From assembly GCF_007197775.1 (NCBI RefSeq), contig NZ_CP041638.1, forward strand, positions 3,410,001 to 3,474,000: DNA of 64,000 bases, written 5' to 3'. This DNA comes from Thalassotalea sp. PS06 (GTDB lineage: Bacteria > Pseudomonadota > Gammaproteobacteria > Enterobacterales > Alteromonadaceae). Of the stretch, positions 47,519 to 56,404 are shown one piece after another. Under the pieces are notes generated by a model. That model did not search any database, was not told where the DNA came from, and was given only the letters and a program-made list of their open reading frames with translations. Numbering within the stretch: the first letter of the stretch is position 1; every line of letters starts with the position of its first letter. A program made the position numbers and the translations under genes.

Positions 47519-47809
47519 TCAGTCTTGCTTTGACTGGAAATCAGCCCAGGGATCGGGATCCTGAACCACATCCGATGATATGGCTTCACCGTGAACTATG
47601 GTTTCAATGTAAAGCTGCTCAACCTGAGCTCTTGCCCATGGCGTGCGTCGTAGAAACTTTAAAGATGATTTTACCGATGGATCATTACGAAAGCAGTTGA
47701 TTTTGACGTGTTCACCAAGGGTCTGCCAACCGAATTTTTGCTGCAGTGTCACGACGATGTGTTCCAAAGTGATACCGTGTAAGGGGTTGTTGGGTTGCTG
47801 CGATGCCAT
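47519..47809 (-). CDS. VF530 family DNA-binding protein
   Basis: 96 residues. [53 protein letters not shown] is split here as the core VF530 (DUF2132) signature: [18 protein letters not shown] and FLRRTPWAR. The family is small and predicted to bind DNA. The ATG at 47809 (codon 49 of the open frame) begins just before the conserved block. The last 25 residues form an acidic tail absent from many members. Confidence 0.87.
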   Translation of the reverse strand: MASQQPNNPLHGITLEHIVVTLQQKFGWQTLGEHVKINCFRNDPSVKSSLKFLRRTPWARAQVEQLYIETIVHGEAISSDVVQDPDPWADFQSKQD

Positions 47810-47906
47810 AACGACTTTATTTGTACGGAATATTGCCCTTAAGTTTATACCAGCAGGCCTCAGTGCTAAAGAACTATCCCTGACTTTAGCACCCGAAATC
47901 GAAAAC

Positions 47907-48839
47907 CTATACCGATAGATACTGACCCAGAGCAATGAAAAACGGCACGCCAATCATCACGTTAAATGGAAAGGTGATACCCAGTGACGCGGTGATCGAC
48001 ATACCCGCATTCGCTTCAGGCAGGCTCTGCTTCATCGCGGCAGGCACCGCTATGTATGATGCGCTAGCCCCTAATATTGCCATCAGCGCTATGCCGCCAG
48101 CACTAAACTGCAGATAAACCCCAAGGCCGGTGCCTGCGATGCCACCCAATAGCGGCATGAGTATGGCGAAACAGATTAAAAACAGACTGTTTTTTCTAAG
48201 TGAGCTCAATTGCTCCGCCGCAACCAACCCCATTTTCAGCAAGAATAAGGCTAAAATGCCGGTGAATAAATCAAGGAAAAATGGGCTTAGCTTTTCAACA
48301 CTCTGACCACCAAAATAACCGATTAATAAACTACCAACCATCAATAAAATACTTTGATTAGCCAATAATTCCTTTTTGATAAACGCACCGTTTACACTGG
48401 CAAAACTGCCTTTTGCCAATACCAGGCCGGTAATAATTGCAGGCATTTCCAGCAGTACCACGAATAACGGGAAGTAGGCTTCGTATTGTATGTTTTGAGA
48501 TTCTAGCAGCGCGATTGCCACTGCATAGGTTGCGACACTGACTGAACCGTAATGGGCTGCAACAGCGCCTGCATCTATCTTACTGATACCACCGAAATAG
48601 CGAAGCAATGGATAGGCGACTAACGGCAAGATTGCGCCGAATATCAGTACCAACACCGACATTTTCAGTAGAGCGATATCGACGTGCTGTTGTAGGGCGA
48701 TACCGCCTTTTAAGCCTATGGCGATCATCAAAAACATACTGATGGATTTATACAAACCATCACTAAAAGTTAATTTGGCACCCGACAGTTGGCAGATAAC
48801 CCCAAGGATAAAAAACGCAACGACAGCATCAATTACCAT
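47907..48839 (-). CDS. SbtA-type sodium-dependent bicarbonate transporter
   Basis: 310 residues with about ten membrane helices; family features [25 protein letters not shown] and [13 protein letters not shown] are those of the SbtA/DUF897 permeases that import bicarbonate with Na+. In heterotrophs such proteins probably supply bicarbonate to carboxylases. It overlaps the small membrane gene by 11 bases. The adjacent LysR gene is divergent and probably the regulator; the promoter carries the TAGAT array. Confidence 0.9.
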   Translation of the reverse strand: MVIDAVVAFFILGVICQLSGAKLTFSDGLYKSISMFLMIAIGLKGGIALQQHVDIALLKMSVLVLIFGAILPLVAYPLLRYFGGISKIDAGAVAAHYGSVSVATYAVAIALLESQNIQYEAYFPLFVVLLEMPAIITGLVLAKGSFASVNGAFIKKELLANQSILLMVGSLLIGYFGGQSVEKLSPFFLDLFTGILALFLLKMGLVAAEQLSSLRKNSLFLICFAILMPLLGGIAGTGLGVYLQFSAGGIALMAILGASASYIAVPAAMKQSLPEANAGMSITASLGITFPFNVMIGVPFFIALGQYLSV

Positions 48840-49059
48840 GTTGGTTTATCTCCGAAAACAGACCTTCTCTTTTCGCACACAGTTGAGAACGACCTTTTGC
48901 CACCCAAAGCTTGCCAACATTAAACACAGTTACCGCAAGGATTCCCCCTGCCGCTAGCGCAAAGCCCGGCGCCTGATGACCGATATGGGAACTGATCAAA
49001 TAAAACAGCAACAACGTAGAGCTGGTAATTAGAGCAAATAGCCAGGTTTGTTTATTCAT
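48829..49059 (-). CDS. Small two-helix membrane protein with sbtA
   Basis: 76 residues, two hydrophobic segments (about 5-24 and 31-52) and a basic, polar C-terminus. The family is not recognised. ATG at 49059 directly after GGAGGTGCT. It overlaps the transporter start by 11 bases, so it is cotranslated, and may be an accessory subunit; it is unlike the PII-like SbtB partner of cyanobacteria. Confidence 0.7.
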   Translation of the reverse strand: MNKQTWLFALITSSTLLLFYLISSHIGHQAPGFALAAGGILAVTVFNVGKLWVAKGRSQLCAKREGLFSEINQHGN

Positions 49060-49102
49060 AGCACCTCCGGTAAAAATCTGCAGGATTGTACCTTTGCCAA
49101 AA

Positions 49103-49150
49103 ATTAGATAAAAATAGATATAAACTAATCAATCCATAGATATTCATCTA
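49103..49150 (-). promoter_or_regulatory. TAGAT half-site array, sbtA operon / LysR intergenic
   Basis: TAGAT at 49105, 49115 and 49137, with ATCTA (inverted) at 49146-49150; CTAA at 49125. First site 46 bp upstream of the small gene's ATG. The same spacing (0, 10, 20 for CTAA, 32) recurs before the HPF-like gene. Fits a LysR-type tetramer site, with the palindrome TAGAT-N4-ATCTA as recognition site. Confidence 0.7.
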
Positions 49151-49181
49151 AGATCAACAGAAAATGCGAAAAGGAGACAAC

Positions 49182-50114
49182 ATGGCGTCCCGATTACATG
49201 CTCATATAGGCACATTCCGACAACTGGAGATTCTCCTCGCTGTCTTTCAGGGAGGTAGTGTAAAGGCCGCTTCAGAAACCCTGTTCCTGACGCAACCTAC
49301 GGTTTCGATGCAACTAAAAAAACTTAGTGAGGCCATTGGCCTGCCGCTCTACCAGCAGGTTGGAAAGAAACTCAAGTTCACCGATGCCGGATTGGCGACG
49401 GTAGAAACGGCAAAAAATATTCTGCAAAGCTGTGAAAAGTTAGATATGCAATTATCGAATCTAAGAGGCCTGAAAACCGGTACATTGCGCCTTGCCTGCG
49501 CAACCACAGCGAAATATTTTATCCCGCACCTGCTTGGTCCATTTTGCAAGCGCTATCCAGGTATTGATATCCAGTTTACGGTTGCCAACCGTCGCCAGGT
49601 AATTGAGAGACTCGAGCAAGGCCTGGACGATTTTTATGTTTTCAGTCACCTACCGGAAGGGTTGGATATCGATGTTATTGAGTTTATGCCTAACGATTTG
49701 GTTGCCATTGCCGAAGCCAATCACCCGCTGACGAAAAAGAAACGGGTAACGCTGGAAGAGTTTTGTCAGGAAGACTTTCTCATCCGTGAAAATGGCTCTG
49801 GTACTCGATTTGCCACGGAAGCATTTTTTGATAAACAACAGATAAAACCGAATGTTAAAATGACCATTGCCAGTAATGAAGCCATTATCCATTCTGTGCT
49901 CTCCAATCTCGGCGTTTCAATATTGTCCGCTCATACCTTAGCCTTTGGTGAAATTTATGATGTCAAAGTCATCAATGTAGAATCTCTGCCGATCCAGTCG
50001 AAATGGTCATTTTCATGGTTAAAGGCTCAGAGCCTGTCGCCCATCGCTAAAGTGTTTCTGAATTATGTCGAAACTGAAGGTCGGGAAATGATGGTTAAAG
50101 CGGTGAAGTTATAA
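49182..50114 (+). CDS. LysR-family regulator, CbbR/CmpR-like
   Basis: 310 residues: N-terminal winged helix (about 8-65, helix-turn-helix VKAASETLFLTQPTVSMQLKKLSE) and a periplasmic-binding-like effector domain (about 95-300). The sequence resembles regulators of carbon fixation and inorganic-carbon uptake genes, and it is divergent from an SbtA transporter, so bicarbonate or carbon status is a reasonable signal; that is inference. ATG at 49182 with AGGAG six bases upstream. Confidence 0.87.
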   Translation: MASRLHAHIGTFRQLEILLAVFQGGSVKAASETLFLTQPTVSMQLKKLSEAIGLPLYQQVGKKLKFTDAGLATVETAKNILQSCEKLDMQLSNLRGLKTGTLRLACATTAKYFIPHLLGPFCKRYPGIDIQFTVANRRQVIERLEQGLDDFYVFSHLPEGLDIDVIEFMPNDLVAIAEANHPLTKKKRVTLEEFCQEDFLIRENGSGTRFATEAFFDKQQIKPNVKMTIASNEAIIHSVLSNLGVSILSAHTLAFGEIYDVKVINVESLPIQSKWSFSWLKAQSLSPIAKVFLNYVETEGREMMVKAVKL

Positions 50115-50500
50115 TATTTATGTCGAGCAAATAAACCCTTACTAGCACCTCCCATATACAAACGCTCCCGTGAATCGATTGTCAGTTCTCGGCAATTGCT
50201 CCATGCATTGCTCTAATACGTTACATCCGTGTAACGACAGACACAATCGATATATCTAGATCCATGTAGGTAACCATCCATGGTACGGGAGGATTAGTAT
50301 GTCCATGTGCAAACCCTCCCTTGCTACTACTCGTTAGGAGAGATACAAACCCTCCCTTGCTACCATCCATGGTGCGGGAGGATAAGTATGTCCCTATACA
50401 AAAAAGAGTGCCTTTGCAGGCACTCAAGGTACAGCGAAAGGAATTGCTCATCGTTGGGAGGTCGACAAACAATCCACCTAGGAAGTCATTCTAATAACAA
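50115..50500. repeat. Intergenic with 38-bp direct repeats and a terminator
   Basis: No real gene. ACCATCCATGGT-containing repeats near 50267-50304 and 50361-50395 (each running through GGGAGGAT-AGTATGTCC) and two copies of CAAACCCTCCCTTGCTAC (near 50314 and 50346). A minus-strand terminator for the HPF-like gene is at 50399-50425. A short minus-strand frame across the repeats is an artefact. Confidence 0.65.
50399..50425 (-). terminator. Rho-independent terminator of the HPF-like gene
   Basis: GAGTGCCT (50406-50413) pairs with AGGCACTC (50418-50425) across TTGC. On the minus strand the stem is followed by TTTTTTG. Confidence 0.88.
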
Positions 50501-50869
50501 TTAATGCAATGCGGTTAACAGACGAATATCGCGATTGCGATACAAGGCGTTACGTCGTTTGAAACGACACAGAACTTTTTTCACCCGGCGGATAAAGGTT
50601 TGCTGAGCCCTGCCCAATGCGTTGGAAAATGCCAGATGCACACTGTCCTGGGCGGCCATGATATGAACATCAAAGACCCGATCGCCGGCAACCCTCACCG
50701 AACACTGTTTATCACGTCCACCCCGGGTGCCATTGATATCTCGAAAGCTTACCACCACATAACGGATTCTTTCATCAACACGGGCAAAGGCGTGCTCAAC
50801 TTCGCGTTGTATGAAAGCCCGGTAGCGGGACGTCATTTTGATATTATTTGCTCGAATAAAACATTTCAT
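50501..50869 (-). CDS. HPF/RaiA-like ribosome-associated protein
   Basis: 122 residues from the ATG at 50869 (AAGGGG six bases upstream). It follows the S30AE domain pattern of hibernation-promoting factors: an N-terminal strand with RANNIKMT, helix YRAFIQREVEHAFARVDERI, strand VVSFRDINGTRGGRDKQCSVRV and helix HLAFSNALGRAQQTFIRRVKKV. It ends in a basic tail (CRFKRRNALYRNRD). Such proteins bind the 30S subunit and slow translation under stress. The upstream TAGAT array links it to the sbtA operon. Confidence 0.82.
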   Translation of the reverse strand: MKCFIRANNIKMTSRYRAFIQREVEHAFARVDERIRYVVVSFRDINGTRGGRDKQCSVRVAGDRVFDVHIMAAQDSVHLAFSNALGRAQQTFIRRVKKVLCRFKRRNALYRNRDIRLLTALH

Positions 50870-50919
50870 AATCAACCCCTTCTAATAAACTCTTTAAAAA
50901 GGATGGATCATTTTTTACA

Positions 50920-50966
50920 TAGATAAAAATAGATGTTTTCTAACACTTGATTAGATAAAAATAAAT
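50920..50966 (-). promoter_or_regulatory. TAGAT half-site array upstream of the HPF-like gene
   Basis: TAGAT at 50920, 50930 and 50952, TAAAT at 50962; CTAA at 50940. The first 15 bases (TAGATAAAAATAGAT) are identical to 49105-49119. The interval lies 51 bp upstream of the HPF-like ATG, in the same orientation as the array before the sbtA operon. Confidence 0.7.
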
Positions 50967-50984
50967 ATAAACACCTGCATTCTT

Positions 50985-51701
50985 TTAAGCAAAAACTCTA
51001 TCCATCAGTTCTCTGACTGATTCGCTTTCTCCCATTATCGGCACCGCAAATGCCGAAACAGACACCAATAAAATCACATAGTAGGCGGGATGATTAAGAC
51101 GATTATAACGATACATAAACCAGCTAGAAGCCAGTAATACCGTGGCGGTTGCAATGGGTAAGGTGTGCAGGGGAATAATTTTCAGATCAAAACCCAATGC
51201 CCCAATGTAAACCAGTAACCGGGTTAATCCTGGAGATAACAGCAATAGGGCTGTCGCTATCATGTAAGTGCTGTGTTCACGGGTATCCTTGGTGTTGAGA
51301 ATGGCTTTCGCGACCAGATAAATAAACCCCGAAACCAGAAACAAATCAACAATACTGACGCCATACATGAATACCTTAAATGGCTCTGGGGTGCCGTCTT
51401 TTAATGCGAAAGCAATATTATTGTCAATCGCCGATATCGCTGTACCTGCAACAATACCGGCCAGCAGTATGCCTAATTTTCCGAGGTTTCTATGCAGCGA
51501 GCGGTTATTCTTATTGACCGCAATGTATGGTTGCACGATTAACAGCAACATCCACAACATGGCCGACAAGCCATGGGCATGCTGTTCCCAGCTCATTTGC
51601 GCAAACCGTAAAAAATAGCTTAATGAAAAACCGCATAGGGTGATCACCAAGGGGATCATTAACCAAAGATATACGCGCTTATAGTTATCATCTTGTTGCA
51701 T
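50985..51701 (-). CDS. Seven-helix membrane protein, unknown (DUF2306-like)
   Basis: 238 residues with seven hydrophobic segments. Conserved-looking His residues lie in WEQHAHGLSAMLW and RSLHRNLGKLG, which recall DUF2306-type membrane proteins; I am not certain of the family. ATG at 51701 with AAGGAAG six bases upstream. The stop is only 19 bp from the TAGAT array and 110 bp from the HPF-like ATG. Confidence 0.6.
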   Translation of the reverse strand: MQQDDNYKRVYLWLMIPLVITLCGFSLSYFLRFAQMSWEQHAHGLSAMLWMLLLIVQPYIAVNKNNRSLHRNLGKLGILLAGIVAGTAISAIDNNIAFALKDGTPEPFKVFMYGVSIVDLFLVSGFIYLVAKAILNTKDTREHSTYMIATALLLLSPGLTRLLVYIGALGFDLKIIPLHTLPIATATVLLASSWFMYRYNRLNHPAYYVILLVSVSAFAVPIMGESESVRELMDRVFA

Positions 51702-51860
51702 GGTATCTTCCTTGTGAAATTAAATGCCTTGATACCACACACCTCATCAATGCTTTTCGTTCACTATATAAACATCTTCCAGACATGGCAATTAGGGAAT
51801 CAGTTTAAGGATTATTCAAAAATCACCTTAAACCAGTTTTGATTTGCTTTTGATAATCAA

Positions 51861-51901
51861 CTGTATATACTGACAGTACAATGTACTGTACAGATAGACA
51901 G
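51861..51901 (+). promoter_or_regulatory. Two LexA boxes and lexA promoter
   Basis: CTGTATATACTGACAG (51861-51876) and CTGTACAGATAGACAG (51886-51901) both match CTGT-N8-ACAG; TATACT (51866-51871) is the probable -10 with TTGCTT (51844-51849) as -35. A double box gives the autoregulation known for lexA. Confidence 0.9.
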
Positions 51902-51908
51902 GAATGTT

Positions 51909-52523
51909 ATGCGTCCGTTAACCCCACGCCAATCACAAATTTTTGATTTAATAAAAGAAAAGATCGCAGACACTGGTATGCCGCCAACACGAGCGGAGAT
52001 TGCCGATTTTTTCGGCTTTAAATCAGCGAATGCTGCGGAGGAGCATTTAAAGGCGCTCGCCAAGAAAGGTTTTATCGAAATGTTACCAGGTACTTCTCGT
52101 GGTATTCGCTTAGCGGACGAGCATAACGAAGAGCTTGGATTACCATTAATTGGTCGCGTTGCTGCGGGTGAACCGATTCTTGCTCAGGAACATGTTGAAG
52201 ATAGATACCAGATAGATGGCAACCTGTTTCACCCTGCCGCAGATTACCTGCTGCGCGTTAACGGCGAAAGTATGAAAGATATTGGTATTCTCGATGGTGA
52301 TTTACTAGCGGTTCATCAAACCACGGATATCCACAATGGCCAGGTAGTTGTTGCCCGTGTAGAAGAAGATGTTACGGTCAAGCGTTACAAGCGCGAAGGT
52401 AATGTGGTTTATCTGCACGCAGAAAATGAAGACTTTGATCCAATTAAAGTCGATTTAACCAGCCAACATTTTAATATTGAAGGTATTGCCGTTGGTGTTA
52501 TTCGTAATGCCGATTGGATGTAA
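51909..52523 (+). CDS. lexA: LexA repressor
   Basis: SOS repressor and self-cleaving protease of 204 residues. N-terminal winged helix ([15 protein letters not shown]), cleavage site Ala86-Gly87 in GRVAAGEP, Ser121 in NGESMKD and Lys158 in VTVKRY. DNA damage (RecA filament) triggers self-cleavage. Autoregulated by the boxes just upstream, and the uvrD box at 21108 is another target in this window. ATG at 51909 after a GGAATG. Confidence 0.98.
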   Translation: MRPLTPRQSQIFDLIKEKIADTGMPPTRAEIADFFGFKSANAAEEHLKALAKKGFIEMLPGTSRGIRLADEHNEELGLPLIGRVAAGEPILAQEHVEDRYQIDGNLFHPAADYLLRVNGESMKDIGILDGDLLAVHQTTDIHNGQVVVARVEEDVTVKRYKREGNVVYLHAENEDFDPIKVDLTSQHFNIEGIAVGVIRNADWM

Positions 52524-53205
52524 AAAAGAAGAGTAAAGTGTAAAGGTGGCAGAATGCAGTAAGAGCAATCTTGCGAATATGCAATGTGCTAATGTCCTTT
52601 CTTTGATTCCCTGTCGTGGCAGGGAATGACGATTTAGAGTGTGTTCAGTAGTCTGTCGTCTGTCGTCGATTATTTTTTCAACTACCTGAATCACATCCAG
52701 GGATACTTGGCCGGTCCCTTTTCAGGTAGTTTTTCCTATCTTTGTTTATTTCTCCAACCCCCTTAAATTAACGAATACTTTTTAACCACTTGTAAAGCAC
52801 ATAAATGTGTTATTTACACCACTAGAAATTGCACTCATATTTTTCTTATTCCCTGCCAAATCAATTCCTGCGCTCACGATATGAGCAATTACTCTACAGA
52901 TTTCGTTCAAAAAAAGTGCAAATTAACCCTTTAAAGCACTAGACCTTGATGAAAAATTGAGTAATCCTAGAACCTGAATTAGTCATAATCATAATAATTA
53001 CGCTAAATCCTACCACTTCTTCGATGTAGGAATGCGGTACGTAAGAAAGTGAGAGTTAGTTACATTCAGAATGACAATCAATTACCTGAAGGTTTAAGCA
53101 ACTCTCTATAACAAATATAAATTTTACGGAAATTTGAGACATCGAATTCAGTTGTATCCTGTCACTTGTTTCTGTCTTTGTTCGCTAAAGCAGAGGAGAT
53201 GTCTA
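52524..53205. other. Intergenic between lexA and the oxidase operon
   Basis: 680 bp, no gene. A hairpin ATTCCCTG/CAGGGAAT (52606-52627) of the GTCATTCCC repeat type, TCTGTCG heptamers (52652-52665), and a long hairpin AACTACCTGAA/TTCAGGTAGTT (52680-52690, 52721-52731) followed by TTTT, a likely terminator of lexA. The AT-rich remainder presumably holds the coxB promoter; no certain -35/-10 or regulator site was seen. Confidence 0.55.
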
Positions 53206-54777
53206 GTGAAGAGACGTAACCTGGGTTGGCTGATGTTGGGGAGTTTGTTTTCCAGCGCAGCTTGGGCAGACATGCAGTTAAACATGACCAAAGGTGTCAC
53301 CGATATCAGTCAGGAAGTGTTCGGGCTGCATATGTTGGTAATGTGGATTTGTACTGCCATCGGTATTGTGGTGTTCGGCGCCATGTTCTGGTCGATGATT
53401 TTTCATCGCAAATCTAAAGGTGTTAAACCCGCCACCTTCCACGAAAGCACTAAAGTTGAAATACTTTGGACTGCTATTCCCATTATTATTCTTATTGGTA
53501 TGGCCTGGCCTGCTACTAAGACCCTAATCGCCATGGAAAATAATGACAATTCCGACATCACCATTCAGGTGACTGGTTCGCAATGGAAATGGCATTACAA
53601 GTATTTTGATTCCGATATTGAGTTCTATTCCGTACTCACTACGCCGAAAGATCAATTTGATAACCGTGATGGTAACTATGTGACCAAAGGTGAGAACTAC
53701 CTACTAGAGGTAGATAAACACCTGGTTATCCCGGTTAACAAGAAAGTACGTTTCCTTATTACCTCTGATGACGTTATTCACTCCTGGTGGGTTCCGGATT
53801 TTGCCGTTAAGCAAGATGCCAACCCGGGCTTTATTAATGAAGCCTGGACCAAGGTAAATGAACCGGGTATCTATCGCGGTCAATGTGCTGAGCTGTGCGG
53901 TAAAGACCATGGCTATATGCCAGTGGTTGTTGAGGTGAAATCTGAAGCCGATTACGCCATGTGGATTGAAGAGCAAAAGCTGGCTATCGAAGAAGCTAAG
54001 CTTGCTGAGCAAGAATCTCTGGCATCTACCATGTCGATGGAAGAGTTGATGAGCTTAGGTGAAGAAACCTACGTAGCCTACTGTGCAGCCTGTCACCAAA
54101 CCAATGGTATGGGTTTACCACCGGCGTTCCCAGCATTGAAAGGCAGCCCAATGGTTACCGAAGATAAAGCCGCACACATTGACATCGTTCTTAACGGTAA
54201 AGCGGGTACTTCGATGGCTGGTTTTGGTAAGCAATTAAACCTTAAACAACTAGCTGCTGTTGTGACTTACGAGCGTAATGCCTGGGGTAACAATACCGGT
54301 GAAATGGTTCAGCCTGCCGACGTTAATGCCCTTGCAGCTCCTGCTCAATCTGCGGAAGTTAAAGCAGAAGACAGCAAAGAATCTGCTGAAAAGAGTGTTG
54401 AAACTGTCGCACTGGTTTCTGAGAAATCAGAAGCATCAGAAGATACCGCTAGCATCAGTGAACCTGCGACCATGGAACAACTGATGGCCGAAGGTGAAAA
54501 AGTCTACATCGCCAAATGTGCTGCTTGTCACCAAGCCAATGGTGCGGGTTTACCACCGGCATTCCCGGCTCTTAAAGGCAGTCCAATGGTTACCCAGGAT
54601 ATCCCGGCTCACATCGAAATGGTGAAAAACGGCAAACCTGGAACGGCAATGATGGGCTTTAAAGATCAGTTAAATGCCCGTGAGATGGCGGCTGTTATTA
54701 CTTATGAGCGAAACGCCTGGGGTAATGACACCGGTGAGCTTGTGCAAGCAAGCGATATCGATGCCAAGCAAGAATAA
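53206..54777 (+). CDS. coxB: Cytochrome c oxidase subunit II with two fused cytochrome c domains
   Basis: 523 residues from the GTG at 53206 (AGAGGAG seven bases upstream); signal peptide to about AAWA. Two membrane helices, then the CuA domain with ligands in CAELCGKDHGYM (Cys227, Cys231, His235, Met238) and the His of VIHSWWVPDF. C-terminal fusions: class I cytochrome c domains with CAACH at 293-297 and 438-442, joined by an acidic Ser/Glu/Ala linker. Electrons pass from soluble cytochrome c through the fused haems to CuA. The two domains are near-identical, indicating a recent tandem duplication or gene conversion. Confidence 0.96.
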   Translation: MKRRNLGWLMLGSLFSSAAWADMQLNMTKGVTDISQEVFGLHMLVMWICTAIGIVVFGAMFWSMIFHRKSKGVKPATFHESTKVEILWTAIPIIILIGMAWPATKTLIAMENNDNSDITIQVTGSQWKWHYKYFDSDIEFYSVLTTPKDQFDNRDGNYVTKGENYLLEVDKHLVIPVNKKVRFLITSDDVIHSWWVPDFAVKQDANPGFINEAWTKVNEPGIYRGQCAELCGKDHGYMPVVVEVKSEADYAMWIEEQKLAIEEAKLAEQESLASTMSMEELMSLGEETYVAYCAACHQTNGMGLPPAFPALKGSPMVTEDKAAHIDIVLNGKAGTSMAGFGKQLNLKQLAAVVTYERNAWGNNTGEMVQPADVNALAAPAQSAEVKAEDSKESAEKSVETVALVSEKSEASEDTASISEPATMEQLMAEGEKVYIAKCAACHQANGAGLPPAFPALKGSPMVTQDIPAHIEMVKNGKPGTAMMGFKDQLNAREMAAVITYERNAWGNDTGELVQASDIDAKQE

Positions 54778-54787
54778 GAGGTAAGAC

Positions 54788-56389
54788 ATGACGACTGTAA
54801 CAGACACAATTGAAAACGTGGATGAGCATCATGATCATCATGCCGATCACAAAATGACTGGCATCAAACGTTGGCTTTTAACAACCAACCATAAAGACAT
54901 TGGTTCTTTATATCTGTGGTTCTCTTTCATAATGCTGTTAACCGGTGGTGCCATGGCTATGGTCATCCGGGCAGAATTATTCCAGCCGGGTCTGCAAATT
55001 GTAGAACCAGACTTTTTTAACCAGATGACCACAGTACATGGTCTGATCATGGTATTTGGTGCCATCATGCCGGCCTTTACAGGTTTGGCGAACTGGATGA
55101 TCCCGATGATGATTGGAGCGCCGGATATGGCGCTACCACGCTTGAATAACTGGAGCTTCTGGATTTTACCTTTCGCGTTCGCGATTCTTTTAGCTTCGCT
55201 ATTTATGGAAGGTGGTGGTCCTAACTTCGGATGGACCTTCTACGCGCCATTATCTACAACCTATTCAAATGGTAGTACCGCATTCTTTGTATTCGCTGTC
55301 CATATTATGGGGATATCCTCAATCATGGGTGCGATCAACATTATCGTTACTATCATGAATATGCGTGCGCCTGGCATGACTTACATGAAAATGCCATTGT
55401 TCGTATGGACCTTCTTCATTACCGCTTACCTGTTAATCGCCGTTATGCCGGTACTGGCAGGTACCGTAACTATGGTATTAACTGACACCTATTTCGGTAC
55501 ATCTTTCTTTGATGCCGCTGGTGGTGGTGACCCGGTTTTATTCCAGCATATCTTCTGGTTCTTCGGTCATCCCGAAGTTTACATCATGATATTGCCGGCA
55601 TTTGGTATCGTATCGACAACCATTCCTGCATTTTCTAGAAAACCATTATTTGGTTACAGCTCAATGGTTTACGCTACCGCCTCAATCGCATTCCTGTCAT
55701 TTATCGTATGGGCTCACCATATGTTTACTACGGGTATGCCGCTAGCGGGAGAATTGTTCTTCATGTACTGCACCATGTTAATCGCCGTCCCTACCGGGGT
55801 TAAGGTATTTAACTGGGTAGCAACCATGTGGCGCGGCGCCATTACTTTCGAAACCCCAATGCTTTTCTCTATCGCCTTTGTGATTTTGTTTACTATCGGT
55901 GGTTTCTCAGGGTTGATGCTGGCAATGACACCGGTGGATTTCCAATATCATGATACCTATTTCGTCGTTGCCCATTTCCATTATGTTCTGGTAACCGGTT
56001 CATTATTCTCGATTTTTGCAGCGGTTTATTACTGGCTACCGAAATGGACTGGTCATATGTATAGCGAAAGACTGGGCAAATGGCATTTCTGGTGTTCGAT
56101 GGTTTCAGTAAACGTGCTGTTCTTCCCAATGCACTTCCTTGGTCTGGCCGGTATGCCACGTCGTATTCCGGATTATGCATTGCAATTTGCTGACTTTAAC
56201 AAGTGGGTAAGTATTGGTGGTTTCGCGTTCGGTTTGTCGCAGTTGATATTCCTGGTACTGGTTATCAAGTGTATTCGCGCCGGTAAACAAGCAGAAGCGA
56301 AATCCTGGGAAGGCGCCCAAGGCCTGGAATGGACGGTGGCTTCACCGGCACCATACCACACCTTCTCTACACCACCGAAAGTCGATTAA
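54788..56389 (+). CDS. coxA: Cytochrome c oxidase subunit I
   Basis: 533 residues with twelve helices. Contains the haem/CuB features: HGLIMVFG, the Glu of FFGHPEVYIMILPAFG (A1-type), HHMFTTGM and HDTYFVVAHFHYVL. Binds haem a, haem a3 and CuB and pumps protons. 10 bp after coxB; GAGGTAAG ribosome binding site. Confidence 0.98.
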   Translation: MTTVTDTIENVDEHHDHHADHKMTGIKRWLLTTNHKDIGSLYLWFSFIMLLTGGAMAMVIRAELFQPGLQIVEPDFFNQMTTVHGLIMVFGAIMPAFTGLANWMIPMMIGAPDMALPRLNNWSFWILPFAFAILLASLFMEGGGPNFGWTFYAPLSTTYSNGSTAFFVFAVHIMGISSIMGAINIIVTIMNMRAPGMTYMKMPLFVWTFFITAYLLIAVMPVLAGTVTMVLTDTYFGTSFFDAAGGGDPVLFQHIFWFFGHPEVYIMILPAFGIVSTTIPAFSRKPLFGYSSMVYATASIAFLSFIVWAHHMFTTGMPLAGELFFMYCTMLIAVPTGVKVFNWVATMWRGAITFETPMLFSIAFVILFTIGGFSGLMLAMTPVDFQYHDTYFVVAHFHYVLVTGSLFSIFAAVYYWLPKWTGHMYSERLGKWHFWCSMVSVNVLFFPMHFLGLAGMPRRIPDYALQFADFNKWVSIGGFAFGLSQLIFLVLVIKCIRAGKQAEAKSWEGAQGLEWTVASPAPYHTFSTPPKVD

Positions 56390-56404
56390 TTTAGTGAGGT
56401 AGCC

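Noticed and set aside
50221..50472. 83-residue minus-strand frame
   Set aside because: It covers direct repeats and the HPF-like terminator; its peptide repeats follow the DNA repeats.
52900..53000. FNR-like site TTGATGAAAAATTGA before coxB
   Set aside because: Match to TTGAT-N4-ATCAA is incomplete, and the position relative to a promoter is unknown.
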